Notes under the pieces: model-generated
What the model was told of the DNA's origin: nothing
Database searches by the model: none
Seen by the model: the letters and a program-made list of their open reading frames with translations, nothing else
Source of the DNA: Natronorubrum thiooxidans
GTDB lineage: Archaea; Halobacteriota; Halobacteria; Halobacteriales; Natrialbaceae
Length of the DNA: 64,000 nt
Direction: 5' to 3'
Assembly (NCBI RefSeq): GCF_900156475.1
Contig: NZ_FTNR01000004.1
Span: 1 to 64,000, forward strand
Translations under genes and position numbers: made by a program
In this document: positions 1 through 7,391 of the stretch, piece by piece
How the letters are laid out: every line of letters begins with the position of its first letter
Position numbering within the stretch: position 1 is the first letter of the stretch

Positions 1-177
1 AGAGGCGTTCTCCGCAGAGAACACTCTCTAAGAGGTGCTGAAAGGAGATAATCGCTCCAGCTCTATCCGGGTACGGATTTACTGGACGGTCTACTCAGTC
101 CCCTCCCAAGCGTCGACTGCAAGGTCGAATCCGGCGGTGTAAGTCGATTCGACCTGTATTCAGGCTTGCGATGTCAC
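1..177. other. Left-edge intergenic stretch
   Basis: This lies beyond the stop codon of the minus-strand iron-sulfur fusion gene. I see no convincing gene, RNA or repeat in it. It presumably holds that transcript's 3' end and the region facing whatever lies left of the window. Confidence 0.5.
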
Positions 178-2505
178 TCAGCGCGTCGGGGCCAGAATCT
201 CGATCGGATGGGGAACGTCCCGCTCGAGCAGCGTCTCGAGCTGGTCGCCACACGACGTCCCGGAGGCGACGACGGTCGCCGCAGTCTCGAACTCCTGAGC
301 CAGTCGGTCGCCGACGTCCATACTCAGCTCGTAGTACTCTTTTTTGTAGCCGAAGGAGCCGGCCATCCCACAGCACTCGACGCTCGAGGTCCGGGGCGCG
401 TAGCCACAGCGCTCGAGCAGCGCTGTTGTCGGGGCCTCGAGGCCGAGCGTGCGCTGCTGGCAGTGGGAGTGGTAGGCGATCGGTTCGCCCTGTTCGTCGG
501 TCCCGCTGTCGACGGTCGCGAGCGCGTCCGCGTCGGCCCCGTGCTCGAGGAGACCGTAGACGTAGTGACACACCTCGTAGCTGTTGTCCCGGAGGCGTTC
601 GAACGAGCGCTCCGGCAACAACCGCTCGTATTCGCGGTGAAACGCTGCCAGATCGGAGGGTTCGATGACAACGAGGTCGCGGCCAGCATCGAGGTCCTCG
701 GCGACGGCCCCGTAGAGCCGACTGGCCTGTCGATCCGCCGTGGCGATCATCCCCTGTGACAGCGGTGCGCGCCCGCTCTCGGGCAGGTCGGGGACGCTGA
801 CCGGGACGCCGAGCGCCTCGAGCGTCCTGACGGCGGCTTTACCACGGTCGATGTCGACGTAGTTCGTGTAGACGTCGGGGTAGAGGACGGCTTCACGGTC
901 GATGTCGGCCCCAGTGCCGCGAGTCGTGGCACGTTCGGCGCGGCGTCTCGAGGTCGCCACGCCGCCTCGCTTCTCGAACCAGTCGACGAGCGACTCCCGC
1001 TGGAAGGTCGGCAGGTCGCGACGCCGGTCGATGCCGAGGGTGTGTTCGAGTAGCCCGCGAACAGGACCTGTCTCGGCCAGCCAGTTCGAGACGGGTGCCG
1101 TCGCGGCACCGAGTTTTGCGACCGTGCCGATGTTCCCGAAGAACCGTTTGCCGGGGTCAAGACCGCCGGCATCGGCCTCGGCGTCGGGCGTCAGACCATC
1201 CACGAGGAAGTCGTACGACTCGGTGTCGCCCTCGCGATTGATTCGATCTCTGACGACGGTGTTGATCCAGGGAATGTCGATTTTCACCGGACAGGCGTTG
1301 ACACACTGCGAGCAGCCCGTACAGAGGTCGTTGAATTCGGCGGCGCTGTCCTGGCCGTGGACACCCGTCTCCCAGCCGGTCGCGATCCCACCGGAGTAGG
1401 TCTCGCCGCCGAAGGCGTGGCCGCCGACGGCCTGGAAGTTCGCACACGAGTTTGAACAGGCTCCACACCGGATACAGTACAGCGTCTCTCGGAGCTGGTC
1501 GTCCTCGCGCATATCGAGACGGCCATTGTCGAGCAAGACGAGGTGAAAGTCGCGGTCGGGGTTGGCATCGCCCCCGTCGTCGTCCTCTGCAGCCGCGTCC
1601 GTGATTGGCTCGTCGGGGTCGTCGAAGTTCAGCGTCGGCGACGCGGTCGGCGGCGTCAACATCGTCACGTACTGGGAAATGGACTGGCCCGTCGCGCTCT
1701 TGGCAATCAGATCGACGAACGGCTCGAGGTCTCGAACCGATGGGATCAGTTTTTCGACGCCGGCGATGGCGATGTGGGTGTCGGGCGTGACGGCACACTT
1801 GCGGGCGTTGCCCTCGTTCGTGACGAGCGCCATCGTCCCGGTTTCGGCGACGACGAAGTTCGCACCCGTGATCCCAACGTCGGCCTCGCGGATGCGGTCG
1901 CCCAGATAGTCGCGGGCGAACCGGGTGAGCGATTCGGCCGTCTCGAACGGCTCGTCGGGGTCGAAGCGCTCGGTAAACAGCTCGGCGATCTCCGGCTGGC
2001 TCAGATGCATCGCCGGCCCGACGATGTGGGAGGGTGTGTCGTCTGCGACCTGCAGGACCCACTCGCCGAGATCCGTCTCGTAGACGTCGGTGCCGTTACG
2101 CTCGAGCGCGTCGTTGAGGTCGATCTCCTCGGTGGTCATCGACTTCGATTTGACGACGGATGGCGGCTCGCCAGTGGCCGAATCCGACCGTTCAGCGACG
2201 ACATCCGAGACGTAGGCGTTCGCATCCGCAGCGTCGTCGGCGACGTAGACTGTCCCGCCGTTTGCCTCGACTGCTTCCCGGACCGTCTCGAGCAACTCGG
2301 GGAGGCGGTCGATCGCGTCCTCCTTGATCGCCCGGGCGTCCGTCCGTAACGCCTCGATATCGTCAGTCTCGGCGTAGGTCTGTGTCTGGCGCGCGCTCAT
2401 CGCGCTCGAGTGGGCGTGGACGGCCTCGCCTTCGGTCTCGAGGAGATGTCGGATCCGCGCGGCCGTCTCGCTTCGGGAGCCGGGCTGGTGGGTTCGCTCC
2501 GCCAT
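178..2505 (-). CDS. LutB-LutA fusion: LUD domain, ferredoxin and CCG-domain lactate-utilisation protein
   Basis: This is a probable iron-sulfur subunit of a cytoplasmic lactate (or glycolate) oxidation complex. The N-terminal LUD domain resembles LutB. Two [4Fe-4S] cysteine motifs follow (CIRCGACSNSC and CTGCSQCVNACP), then a LutA/GlpC-like C-terminal half. In that half the first CCG domain has lost its cysteines, because the expected CCG position reads SGR. The second is intact, with CHSHCQQ... and VECCGMAGSFG. In bacteria LutA and LutB are separate proteins. The start is set at MAERTHQ because the upstream extension overlaps lutC, is basic and is unlike haloarchaeal coding sequence. The product is about 775 residues. 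It begins 5 bases after the lutC stop, so the two are co-transcribed. The substrate is inferred from family membership. Confidence 0.82.
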   Translation of the reverse strand: MAERTHQPGSRSETAARIRHLLETEGEAVHAHSSAMSARQTQTYAETDDIEALRTDARAIKEDAIDRLPELLETVREAVEANGGTVYVADDAADANAYVSDVVAERSDSATGEPPSVVKSKSMTTEEIDLNDALERNGTDVYETDLGEWVLQVADDTPSHIVGPAMHLSQPEIAELFTERFDPDEPFETAESLTRFARDYLGDRIREADVGITGANFVVAETGTMALVTNEGNARKCAVTPDTHIAIAGVEKLIPSVRDLEPFVDLIAKSATGQSISQYVTMLTPPTASPTLNFDDPDEPITDAAAEDDDGGDANPDRDFHLVLLDNGRLDMREDDQLRETLYCIRCGACSNSCANFQAVGGHAFGGETYSGGIATGWETGVHGQDSAAEFNDLCTGCSQCVNACPVKIDIPWINTVVRDRINREGDTESYDFLVDGLTPDAEADAGGLDPGKRFFGNIGTVAKLGAATAPVSNWLAETGPVRGLLEHTLGIDRRRDLPTFQRESLVDWFEKRGGVATSRRRAERATTRGTGADIDREAVLYPDVYTNYVDIDRGKAAVRTLEALGVPVSVPDLPESGRAPLSQGMIATADRQASRLYGAVAEDLDAGRDLVVIEPSDLAAFHREYERLLPERSFERLRDNSYEVCHYVYGLLEHGADADALATVDSGTDEQGEPIAYHSHCQQRTLGLEAPTTALLERCGYAPRTSSVECCGMAGSFGYKKEYYELSMDVGDRLAQEFETAATVVASGTSCGDQLETLLERDVPHPIEILAPTR

Positions 2506-2510
2506 CGCGC

Positions 2511-3014
2511 TCACCGATCCTCCAGAACGATGACGCTGACTGTCCCGGGGCCGTGGACCCCGTGGACGAGGTCGCCCATGTCCGCCGTTGCGCTCCGGCC
2601 AGTCGCGAAGACGATGCTCTTTCGATCGGCAAAACAATCCTCGAGGCGATCGAATCCGTCTCCGAGATCCGCCACGACGTCGCTCGCGGCGACGACCGCG
2701 ACGTGGTGGTCCGGGTAGAGGCTGATCGGCTCGTCGCCCACAGCCCGCGATTCGACGGCGACGGTGCCGTATTCGGCGATTCCGAACGTGGCGGGCGTGA
2801 CGCCAGTTCGTGCCGCCTCGAGCTCACCGGCCGTCGGCCGCGTCGTCACTGAGTCCGGTTGCGAGACGCCATCGAACGGGAGGGGGACCCCGACGGCAGC
2901 CCCCACGAGGACGGCTGCGATTCGCTCGGTCGCGTCGACTGCCGGCACCCGTTCGACGCCCACCTCAAGATCCTCGAGTGCGCGTTCGAACCGGCCGACG
3001 GTATCGGTTGTCAT
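2511..3014 (-). CDS. lutC: LUD domain protein, LutC-like
   Basis: This small LUD-domain protein of about 167 residues is the likely third component of the L-lactate utilisation complex with the downstream fusion. The family features visible are the central TPATFGIAEYGTVAVES segment and the later DHHVAVVAASDVV strand, which match the LutC/YkgG core. It is the first gene of a two-gene minus-strand operon. The start at MTTDTVG is preferred over the MCQTM extension four codons upstream. The 140 bases before it are A/T-rich and shared with a divergent gene, so they probably hold both promoters. The dehydrogenase partner is not in this window on the right side and may be outside or unlinked. Confidence 0.75.
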   Translation of the reverse strand: MTTDTVGRFERALEDLEVGVERVPAVDATERIAAVLVGAAVGVPLPFDGVSQPDSVTTRPTAGELEAARTGVTPATFGIAEYGTVAVESRAVGDEPISLYPDHHVAVVAASDVVADLGDGFDRLEDCFADRKSIVFATGRSATADMGDLVHGVHGPGTVSVIVLEDR

Positions 3015-3153
3015 CGTCTGACACATTCGAAGCGATCCTCAATAGACTGTCGGACGGAGCGAGTGACGGTGGCAGCTATATTCGCCGCTGAGCTGTCGGA
3101 TTTTATTGTGTGAGCTACTTGAGTGAGATTGGAAAACGTACGGTGTGGTCACA

Positions 3154-3582
3154 ATGAACGAAACAGAGTTGAGCAGTCACGAGTGGTGGGAGTCGTACAA
3201 AGAAACGGTGAACAACGACCCGGAAATGGACGTCAGAGGGCACGACAAGTTCTCGGAGAACTTCTACATCGAGATCGGAGACGAGCGTGTACTCGTCGAG
3301 ATGAACGGCGGCGAGATCGCGGAACTCGTCCCGAATCCGACGATGAATCATCAGTGGTCGTTCGGCGTCGAAGGCGATCGTGAAGCCTGGGAAGCGTTCG
3401 TCCAGGAGACGCCACCGGCGTTCAACCACGAGATCATCGCCTCGCATTATCGAACTGCGGTCCGTGGTGAGGAGGGTCATCTCCAGTTGACCGGCGACAA
3501 CAAAAAGATCTTCCAGCATCTGCGCGCGTTCCAGCGAACGCTCGATTTGATGCGGGTTGCCCACAACAATGGAGGGAACTGA
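3154..3582 (+). CDS. SCP2-like sterol/lipid-binding domain protein
   Basis: This protein of about 142 residues resembles the SCP2 sterol-binding fold. It has a helical N-terminus, then the strand pair GDERVLVEMNGG and PNPTMNHQWSFGV, then a C-terminal segment GHLQLTGDNKKIFQHLRAFQ typical of the family's last helix. It should bind a hydrophobic ligand in the cytoplasm. An ATG (MNETEL) is chosen over a GTG three codons upstream. Its last codons carry GGAGGG, which serves as ribosome binding site for the next gene. It is thus translationally linked to the alpha/beta hydrolase that starts one base after its stop. A supply or sequestering role for the hydrolase's substrate is inferred. Confidence 0.6.
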   Translation: MNETELSSHEWWESYKETVNNDPEMDVRGHDKFSENFYIEIGDERVLVEMNGGEIAELVPNPTMNHQWSFGVEGDREAWEAFVQETPPAFNHEIIASHYRTAVRGEEGHLQLTGDNKKIFQHLRAFQRTLDLMRVAHNNGGN

Positions 3583-3583
3583 C

Positions 3584-4549
3584 ATGCCGACATCGTATCA
3601 GCCGGGCGATGTGGAACCAATCGATGGCTCCTACGTTCATATCGACGTTGAAGGAGTGAGTCATCGAGTGTACTACGAAGAGAACGGTCCTGACGACGGC
3701 ATTCCGCTACTCTGTCAGCACACGGCTGGTAACAACTGTCAACAATGGCGGCATCTGCTGACTGATGAGGAGATCACCGAAAACTTTCGTGTCATCGCCC
3801 ACGATCTGCCGTATCATGGGAAGTCAGTCCCCCCGACGACTCAGGAGTGGTGGACCGACGACTACACTATGACGGCAAAGAAGTTCACCGATACTCTTGT
3901 CAGTCTCGCCGATGCCCTCGAACTCGAAGACCCGATCTACATGGGCTCGAGCATGGGTGGCAACATCACGCTCGAGTTAGCCGACTGGTATCCGGATCGG
4001 TTTCAGGCGTTGATCGGCCTCGAGTGTGGGGCCCACAGCCCGGGTTTTTATATCGATTGGCTCGATCACCCGGAGGTGAACACGACGGAGGTCAACGCCT
4101 ACGCGTGCTGGGGGTTGATGGCACCACAGAGTCCTGAACAGAGCCGGCGGGAAACGATGTATCTCTACGAACAGGGTGCCACAGGTGTCTTCAAAGGCGA
4201 CCTCTACTACTACTCCGTCGATCACGACTACCGCGACAAACTCGATCAGGTCAACGCCGACGAGTGCCCGCTCTACATTGCCAACGGCGAGTATGATTAC
4301 CTGACAACGCCCGAAGACGGGCGACAGACTGCCAAAGGAATCGGTGAGGGAGCCACCGCAATTGAACTTGCCCAGATCGGTCACTTCCCGATGAGTGAAC
4401 ATCCCGAACTGTTCAACGCGTACATTCGAGAGCTCCTCGCAGATATTACCGGCGACCGAGACGAGGCCCTCCCGGACGTCCTTGAGCCGGACGATGTCGG
4501 CATCGAACTGCATCCACCAGGCCCAGCACGCGAAAAGCCAGCTGACTAG
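3584..4549 (+). CDS. Alpha/beta hydrolase
   Basis: This is a cytoplasmic serine hydrolase of about 321 residues. The nucleophile elbow is G121-S-S123-M-G. An oxyanion segment LLCQHTAGNN lies at about residue 43, a likely acid in NGEYDYLTTPEDG, and the catalytic histidine in QIGHFPMSEHPE. The layout resembles meta-cleavage-product and epoxide-type hydrolases. The start is decided by GGAGGG eight bases upstream of MPTSYQ, inside the end of the SCP2-like gene. A proline-rich, acidic tail of about 30 residues follows the fold. Substrate is unknown. The operon with an SCP2-like protein suggests a hydrophobic ester or dienone-like compound. Confidence 0.8.
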   Translation: MPTSYQPGDVEPIDGSYVHIDVEGVSHRVYYEENGPDDGIPLLCQHTAGNNCQQWRHLLTDEEITENFRVIAHDLPYHGKSVPPTTQEWWTDDYTMTAKKFTDTLVSLADALELEDPIYMGSSMGGNITLELADWYPDRFQALIGLECGAHSPGFYIDWLDHPEVNTTEVNAYACWGLMAPQSPEQSRRETMYLYEQGATGVFKGDLYYYSVDHDYRDKLDQVNADECPLYIANGEYDYLTTPEDGRQTAKGIGEGATAIELAQIGHFPMSEHPELFNAYIRELLADITGDRDEALPDVLEPDDVGIELHPPGPAREKPAD

Positions 4550-4681
4550 TCGCTGACTCACGCGCCAAACTTTGTGATCTGCGTGCCATCGACGCCGGTT
4601 TCGCTATCGGAACTCCTTGTCGAAACAACAGATGGCACAAAAGTTATAATATGCGTAGTCAGTTCTCCGGTTATAATTCCA

Positions 4682-4819
4682 ATGGGAGAACAGACGCGTG
4701 GTCAGCACCGGTACGCTGAACAGCAGACGGAGGCCGGTACCGTTCGTATTTTCGACACTGAAAACGATGCGGCGTGGATCGAATCGGATACGACACTCGC
4801 AGTTGCCTGGCAGACCTGA
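4682..4819 (+). CDS. Small DUF7331-like protein
   Basis: This 45-residue protein has the core TVRIFDTENDAAWIESDT. The core closely matches that of another small gene in this window, beside polB (YETDDGVVFYDAENPLAWVETS). That fits, from memory, a haloarchaea-specific family (DUF7331). The ATG is preferred because sequence upstream of it is A/T-rich and promoter-like (a TTATAAT stretch about 14 bases before). No function is known. It is too short for an enzyme, and a single beta-rich domain is likely. It stands alone between the hydrolase and the convergent NmrA gene. Confidence 0.6.
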   Translation: MGEQTRGQHRYAEQQTEAGTVRIFDTENDAAWIESDTTLAVAWQT

Positions 4820-4898
4820 CCGAAACACGTCCGATGGCGACTCGGCCGACTGCACCACGGTTCGGGGGCAATGAGCGAGAATCCGTGGGGTGGTCCGG

Positions 4899-5804
4899 TT
4901 ACTGCATCGCCTTGACCCAGCCAGGAACGGACGCCATCCCCTCCTTGTCCTCCCAGCCGTGTTCGCGGAGATACGTCTCGAGGTCTGTAAACTCGAAGCC
5001 GAACTGCGCCTCGAGCGCGTCGATATCGGCGCTGTAACCGACCTCGTTGAACCACTCGCACATGACGGTGAACTCCTCGCCGAAGCTGTCGTAGGCGTCC
5101 TCGATCGGGACGTGAACCGGCTCGACATCGACACCGGTGACGTCCGAGAGCGTCTCGGCGGTCTCGGCGAGCGTCAACTCGTCGCCGGCGAGTTCGACGT
5201 GCTCGCCAACGAACGTGTCGGGGTTTTCGAACGCGACCGTCGCCGCGTGGCCGACGTCGTCGACGTCGATCATCTGGAGGGCAACGCCGTCTTCGAGTGG
5301 CAGCGCGAGCTGGCCGTCTTCGACGATATCCTCCGCGAATGCCTCGAGGTTCTGGAAAAAGAACACGGGCTGGAGGACGGTCATCGGGAGGTCGAGGTCC
5401 TGGGCGTGCTGGTCGATCTCCTCGGCCGAATCGAAGTGGGGAACACCGGTGTCTTTCTCGTGGCTGCCGACGCCGCTGAAGACGAACTGGTCGACGCCCG
5501 CCTCGCTTGCGACCTCCGCGATATTTTTGCCCTGTTGGACCTGCGTCTCGTAGCCGACCGTCCAGAAGTTGGTGACGGAGAAGACGGCGTCGACGTCGGC
5601 GACGTGCGGTTTCAGGGACGCGTTGTCGTTCAGATCGCCTTCGACCATCGTCACGCCCTGGTCGGCCAGTTCCTGTGCGCGGTCACCCGAGGCGTCGCGC
5701 GTGAGTCCGAAGACGTCGAAGTCGGTATCGGACTCGAGGAGATGCTCGACGACCGATCCGCCCTGATTGCCGGTCGCACCGGTGACGAGGACGCTCGTGG
5801 CCAT
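4899..5804 (-). CDS. NmrA-like NAD(P)-binding reductase/regulator
   Basis: This 301-residue protein is an atypical short-chain dehydrogenase of the NmrA/HSCARG type. The N-terminal dinucleotide-binding motif is VLVTGATGNQGGSVVEHLL. It is followed by FGLTRDASGDRAQEL, whose Arg suggests NADP(H) preference. Downstream, GDLNDNASLKPHVADVDAVFSVT and VFSGVGSHEKDTGVPHFDSA match the family. The Tyr-x3-Lys catalytic pair is not evident, as is usual for NmrA redox sensors. A perfect 14-base palindrome and a TATATAT stretch lie in its upstream region. It could be a quinone reductase or a redox sensor. Confidence 0.8.
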   Translation of the reverse strand: MATSVLVTGATGNQGGSVVEHLLESDTDFDVFGLTRDASGDRAQELADQGVTMVEGDLNDNASLKPHVADVDAVFSVTNFWTVGYETQVQQGKNIAEVASEAGVDQFVFSGVGSHEKDTGVPHFDSAEEIDQHAQDLDLPMTVLQPVFFFQNLEAFAEDIVEDGQLALPLEDGVALQMIDVDDVGHAATVAFENPDTFVGEHVELAGDELTLAETAETLSDVTGVDVEPVHVPIEDAYDSFGEEFTVMCEWFNEVGYSADIDALEAQFGFEFTDLETYLREHGWEDKEGMASVPGWVKAMQ

Positions 5805-5913
5805 TTCAATTCACCTCACCGAAGCGCATGGCAGCGGTTGGCGTCGATACGATCGCGGTCAAAACGGTGTTCGCAGCTGCTTTCATTACGTTACCTGATT
5901 CGGTTTTGAACGT

Positions 5914-5960
5914 ATATATTCGCTTGGCGACATGAGCGATACTACCTAACACCGGTGTTA
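5914..5960 (-). promoter_or_regulatory. Candidate nmrA promoter with palindromic operator
   Basis: A TATATAT stretch at 5914-5920 is a plausible TATA box for the minus-strand NmrA gene. About 27 bases upstream of it (5947-5960) is the perfect palindrome TAACACCGGTGTTA. Its TAAC...GTTA arms resemble the inverted repeat upstream of the hxlR-type gene near 59.7 kb. The distance to the start codon is about 110 bases, so there would be a leader of some length. The assignment is by position and symmetry only. Confidence 0.45.
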
Positions 5961-6034
5961 CTGATACCTCGCTGAAAGAACACGTTAGTGGTGACTGCAA
6001 CTGTGGCGATGTTGGTGGACAATCCACTGAAATC

Positions 6035-6040
6035 AAAAAA
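6035..6040 (-). terminator. T-run after guaA
   Basis: Six consecutive T residues on the minus strand lie about 20 bases after the guaA stop codon. This is the usual form of an archaeal intrinsic terminator. No stable hairpin precedes it. Confidence 0.4.
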
Positions 6041-6058
6041 TCGGTTGCGAGTGAATCG

Positions 6059-6610
6059 CTACTGCTCGCAGATCTCGAGGAAGTTCTCGAAGACCTCGTC
6101 GCCCTCTTCGGTGTGGGCGACTTCCGGGTGCCACTGGACGCCGTAGAGGTCGCGGTCGGTATCGCTCATCGCTTCGACACCACAGACGTCGCTCTTGGCG
6201 GTGAGTTCGAAGCCCTCCGGCAGTTCTTTCACCTCGTCGGCGTGGCTCGCCCAGACGCGCGTTTCGGGGTGGAGCGACCCAGTCAGCGGATCGTCCGCGT
6301 CGAGAATCTCGACGGAGACGTCGGCGTAGCCGCCGTACTCGCCGCTGCCGACGCGGCCGCCCAACTCCTCGGCGATTAGTTGCATTCCAAGGCAGATCCC
6401 GAGGACCGGCACGTCCGCCTTGAGGTAGTCGGCCGATTTGCCGATCCGATCCATGTCGGGGCCGCCCGAGAGGACGACGCCATCGGCGTCGATATCTTCG
6501 GGTGGTGTCTCGTTGTCGAGTAACTCCGTGTCGACGCCAAGGTCGCGAAGCGCCCGGCGCTCGAGGTGGGTGAACTGTCCGTGGTTGTCTACCACGACGA
6601 TCTTCGTCAT
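6059..6610 (-). CDS. guaAA: GMP synthase, glutamine amidotransferase subunit (GuaA-A)
   Basis: This class I glutamine amidotransferase of 183 residues makes ammonia from glutamine for conversion of XMP to GMP. The nucleophile elbow is GICLGMQ, and the His-Glu pair sits in QWHPEVAHTEEG. VDNHGQFTHLERRALRDLG and VVLSGGPDMDR are typical of the split archaeal form, which works with a separate ATP-pyrophosphatase subunit not seen in this window. An 18-base inverted repeat sits between its TATA-like element and its ATG, suggesting specific control. A T-run follows the stop. Confidence 0.93.
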   Translation of the reverse strand: MTKIVVVDNHGQFTHLERRALRDLGVDTELLDNETPPEDIDADGVVLSGGPDMDRIGKSADYLKADVPVLGICLGMQLIAEELGGRVGSGEYGGYADVSVEILDADDPLTGSLHPETRVWASHADEVKELPEGFELTAKSDVCGVEAMSDTDRDLYGVQWHPEVAHTEEGDEVFENFLEICEQ

Positions 6611-6611
6611 T

Positions 6612-6641
6612 GACTGGCCCTAGCCAGTCCCCCGGTAAAAA
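6612..6641 (-). promoter_or_regulatory. guaA promoter with perfect inverted repeat at the start site
   Basis: The arms GACTGGC (6612-6618) and GCCAGTC (6623-6629), separated by CCTA, lie one base upstream of the guaA ATG. A TTTTTA element at 6636-6641 is at the right distance for a TATA box giving a near-leaderless mRNA. The repeat therefore covers the expected transcription start. That is a classical repressor position. It could instead be a short leader hairpin. Confidence 0.5.
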
Positions 6642-6850
6642 CGGTCCGGAACGCGTTCTGGGGGCGACACGAGTCGAAACGACCCGATCGGATCGTTTCC
6701 TTCAAATTTGCGCCGCACAAGTTTAGCATATCTACTAATATCTCGATATAGTTCTCTATATACCTTCTTTTTCGCAAGAGGGTGAGATATTCAATGACTA
6801 TCGGAGACAATACCAAAACGTTCATACATACGCCTGATCTATCGGTAGAT

Positions 6851-7024
6851 ATGACACTCGAGGCCGAGTCCGTGGGTAGTCAGTCGGAAGCCGACAGCAG
6901 TGTCGTCGCTGCGATCGACGAGATCGATGGTCGTTCGCACCTCGTGATCGCCGATATTACTCGAGACGGCGTCTGGCTCTCGATGCCCGAGGGAGACGCC
7001 GTCTCGCTCGAGACGTGGCGGTAG
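6851..7024 (+). CDS. Small haloarchaeal protein (DUF7556-like)
   Basis: This 57-residue acidic protein begins MTLEAESVG and ends GDAVSLETWR. The core, VVAAIDEIDGRSHLVIADITRDGVWLSM, looks like a small beta-sheet domain. From memory it matches a haloarchaea-only family of unknown function, with the number uncertain. The upstream ORF extension (MRYSMTIGDN...) runs through an A/T-rich promoter-like segment, so the internal ATG is taken as start. No operon partner is obvious. The next small membrane gene begins about 80 bases later. Confidence 0.6.
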   Translation: MTLEAESVGSQSEADSSVVAAIDEIDGRSHLVIADITRDGVWLSMPEGDAVSLETWR

Positions 7025-7107
7025 TCGGACTGCAACGAGTGTGTTCTTACCCTGTAGTCGTCCCCGGTTCCGGTACGTTTATGCGTGTTTCGCCGGAAAA
7101 TATCGGT

Positions 7108-7245
7108 ATGGCAGTCGATCTCAGTGAGTTCGAGCATCCGTCGTGGGTTACTGCAGGCGGGACCGCTATCGGGTATCTGTTGATTCTCGCCGTGCTAACG
7201 ATCGCGTTGTTTGTCGTTCCGTGGCTGGTTTTTACAGCACTGTAG
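7108..7245 (+). CDS. Small single-span membrane protein
   Basis: This protein of about 45 residues has a short polar N-terminus (MAVDLSEFEHPSW). One hydrophobic helix follows (roughly residues 18-42, GYLLILAVLTIALFVVPWLV), ending almost at the C-terminus. An alternative ATG nine codons upstream (MRVSPENIG) would lie in a likely promoter (GTTTATG). Small tail-anchored proteins of this type are common in haloarchaea and uncharacterised. It is flanked by the DUF7556-like gene and the convergent pan gene. Confidence 0.6.
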   Translation: MAVDLSEFEHPSWVTAGGTAIGYLLILAVLTIALFVVPWLVFTAL

Positions 7246-7391
7246 CGCGCTCCGAGACGAGTCAGCACGGATCGAACTGACTCGAGGGGGAGTGGGTTTT
7301 GTGCGTCTCGTCTTGACTCCCGACGTCGACACTCACTCAGCGACAGCGTGAGCGCTCTCGAGCAGTGAGAAACGGAAAGAAAACAGCACGT

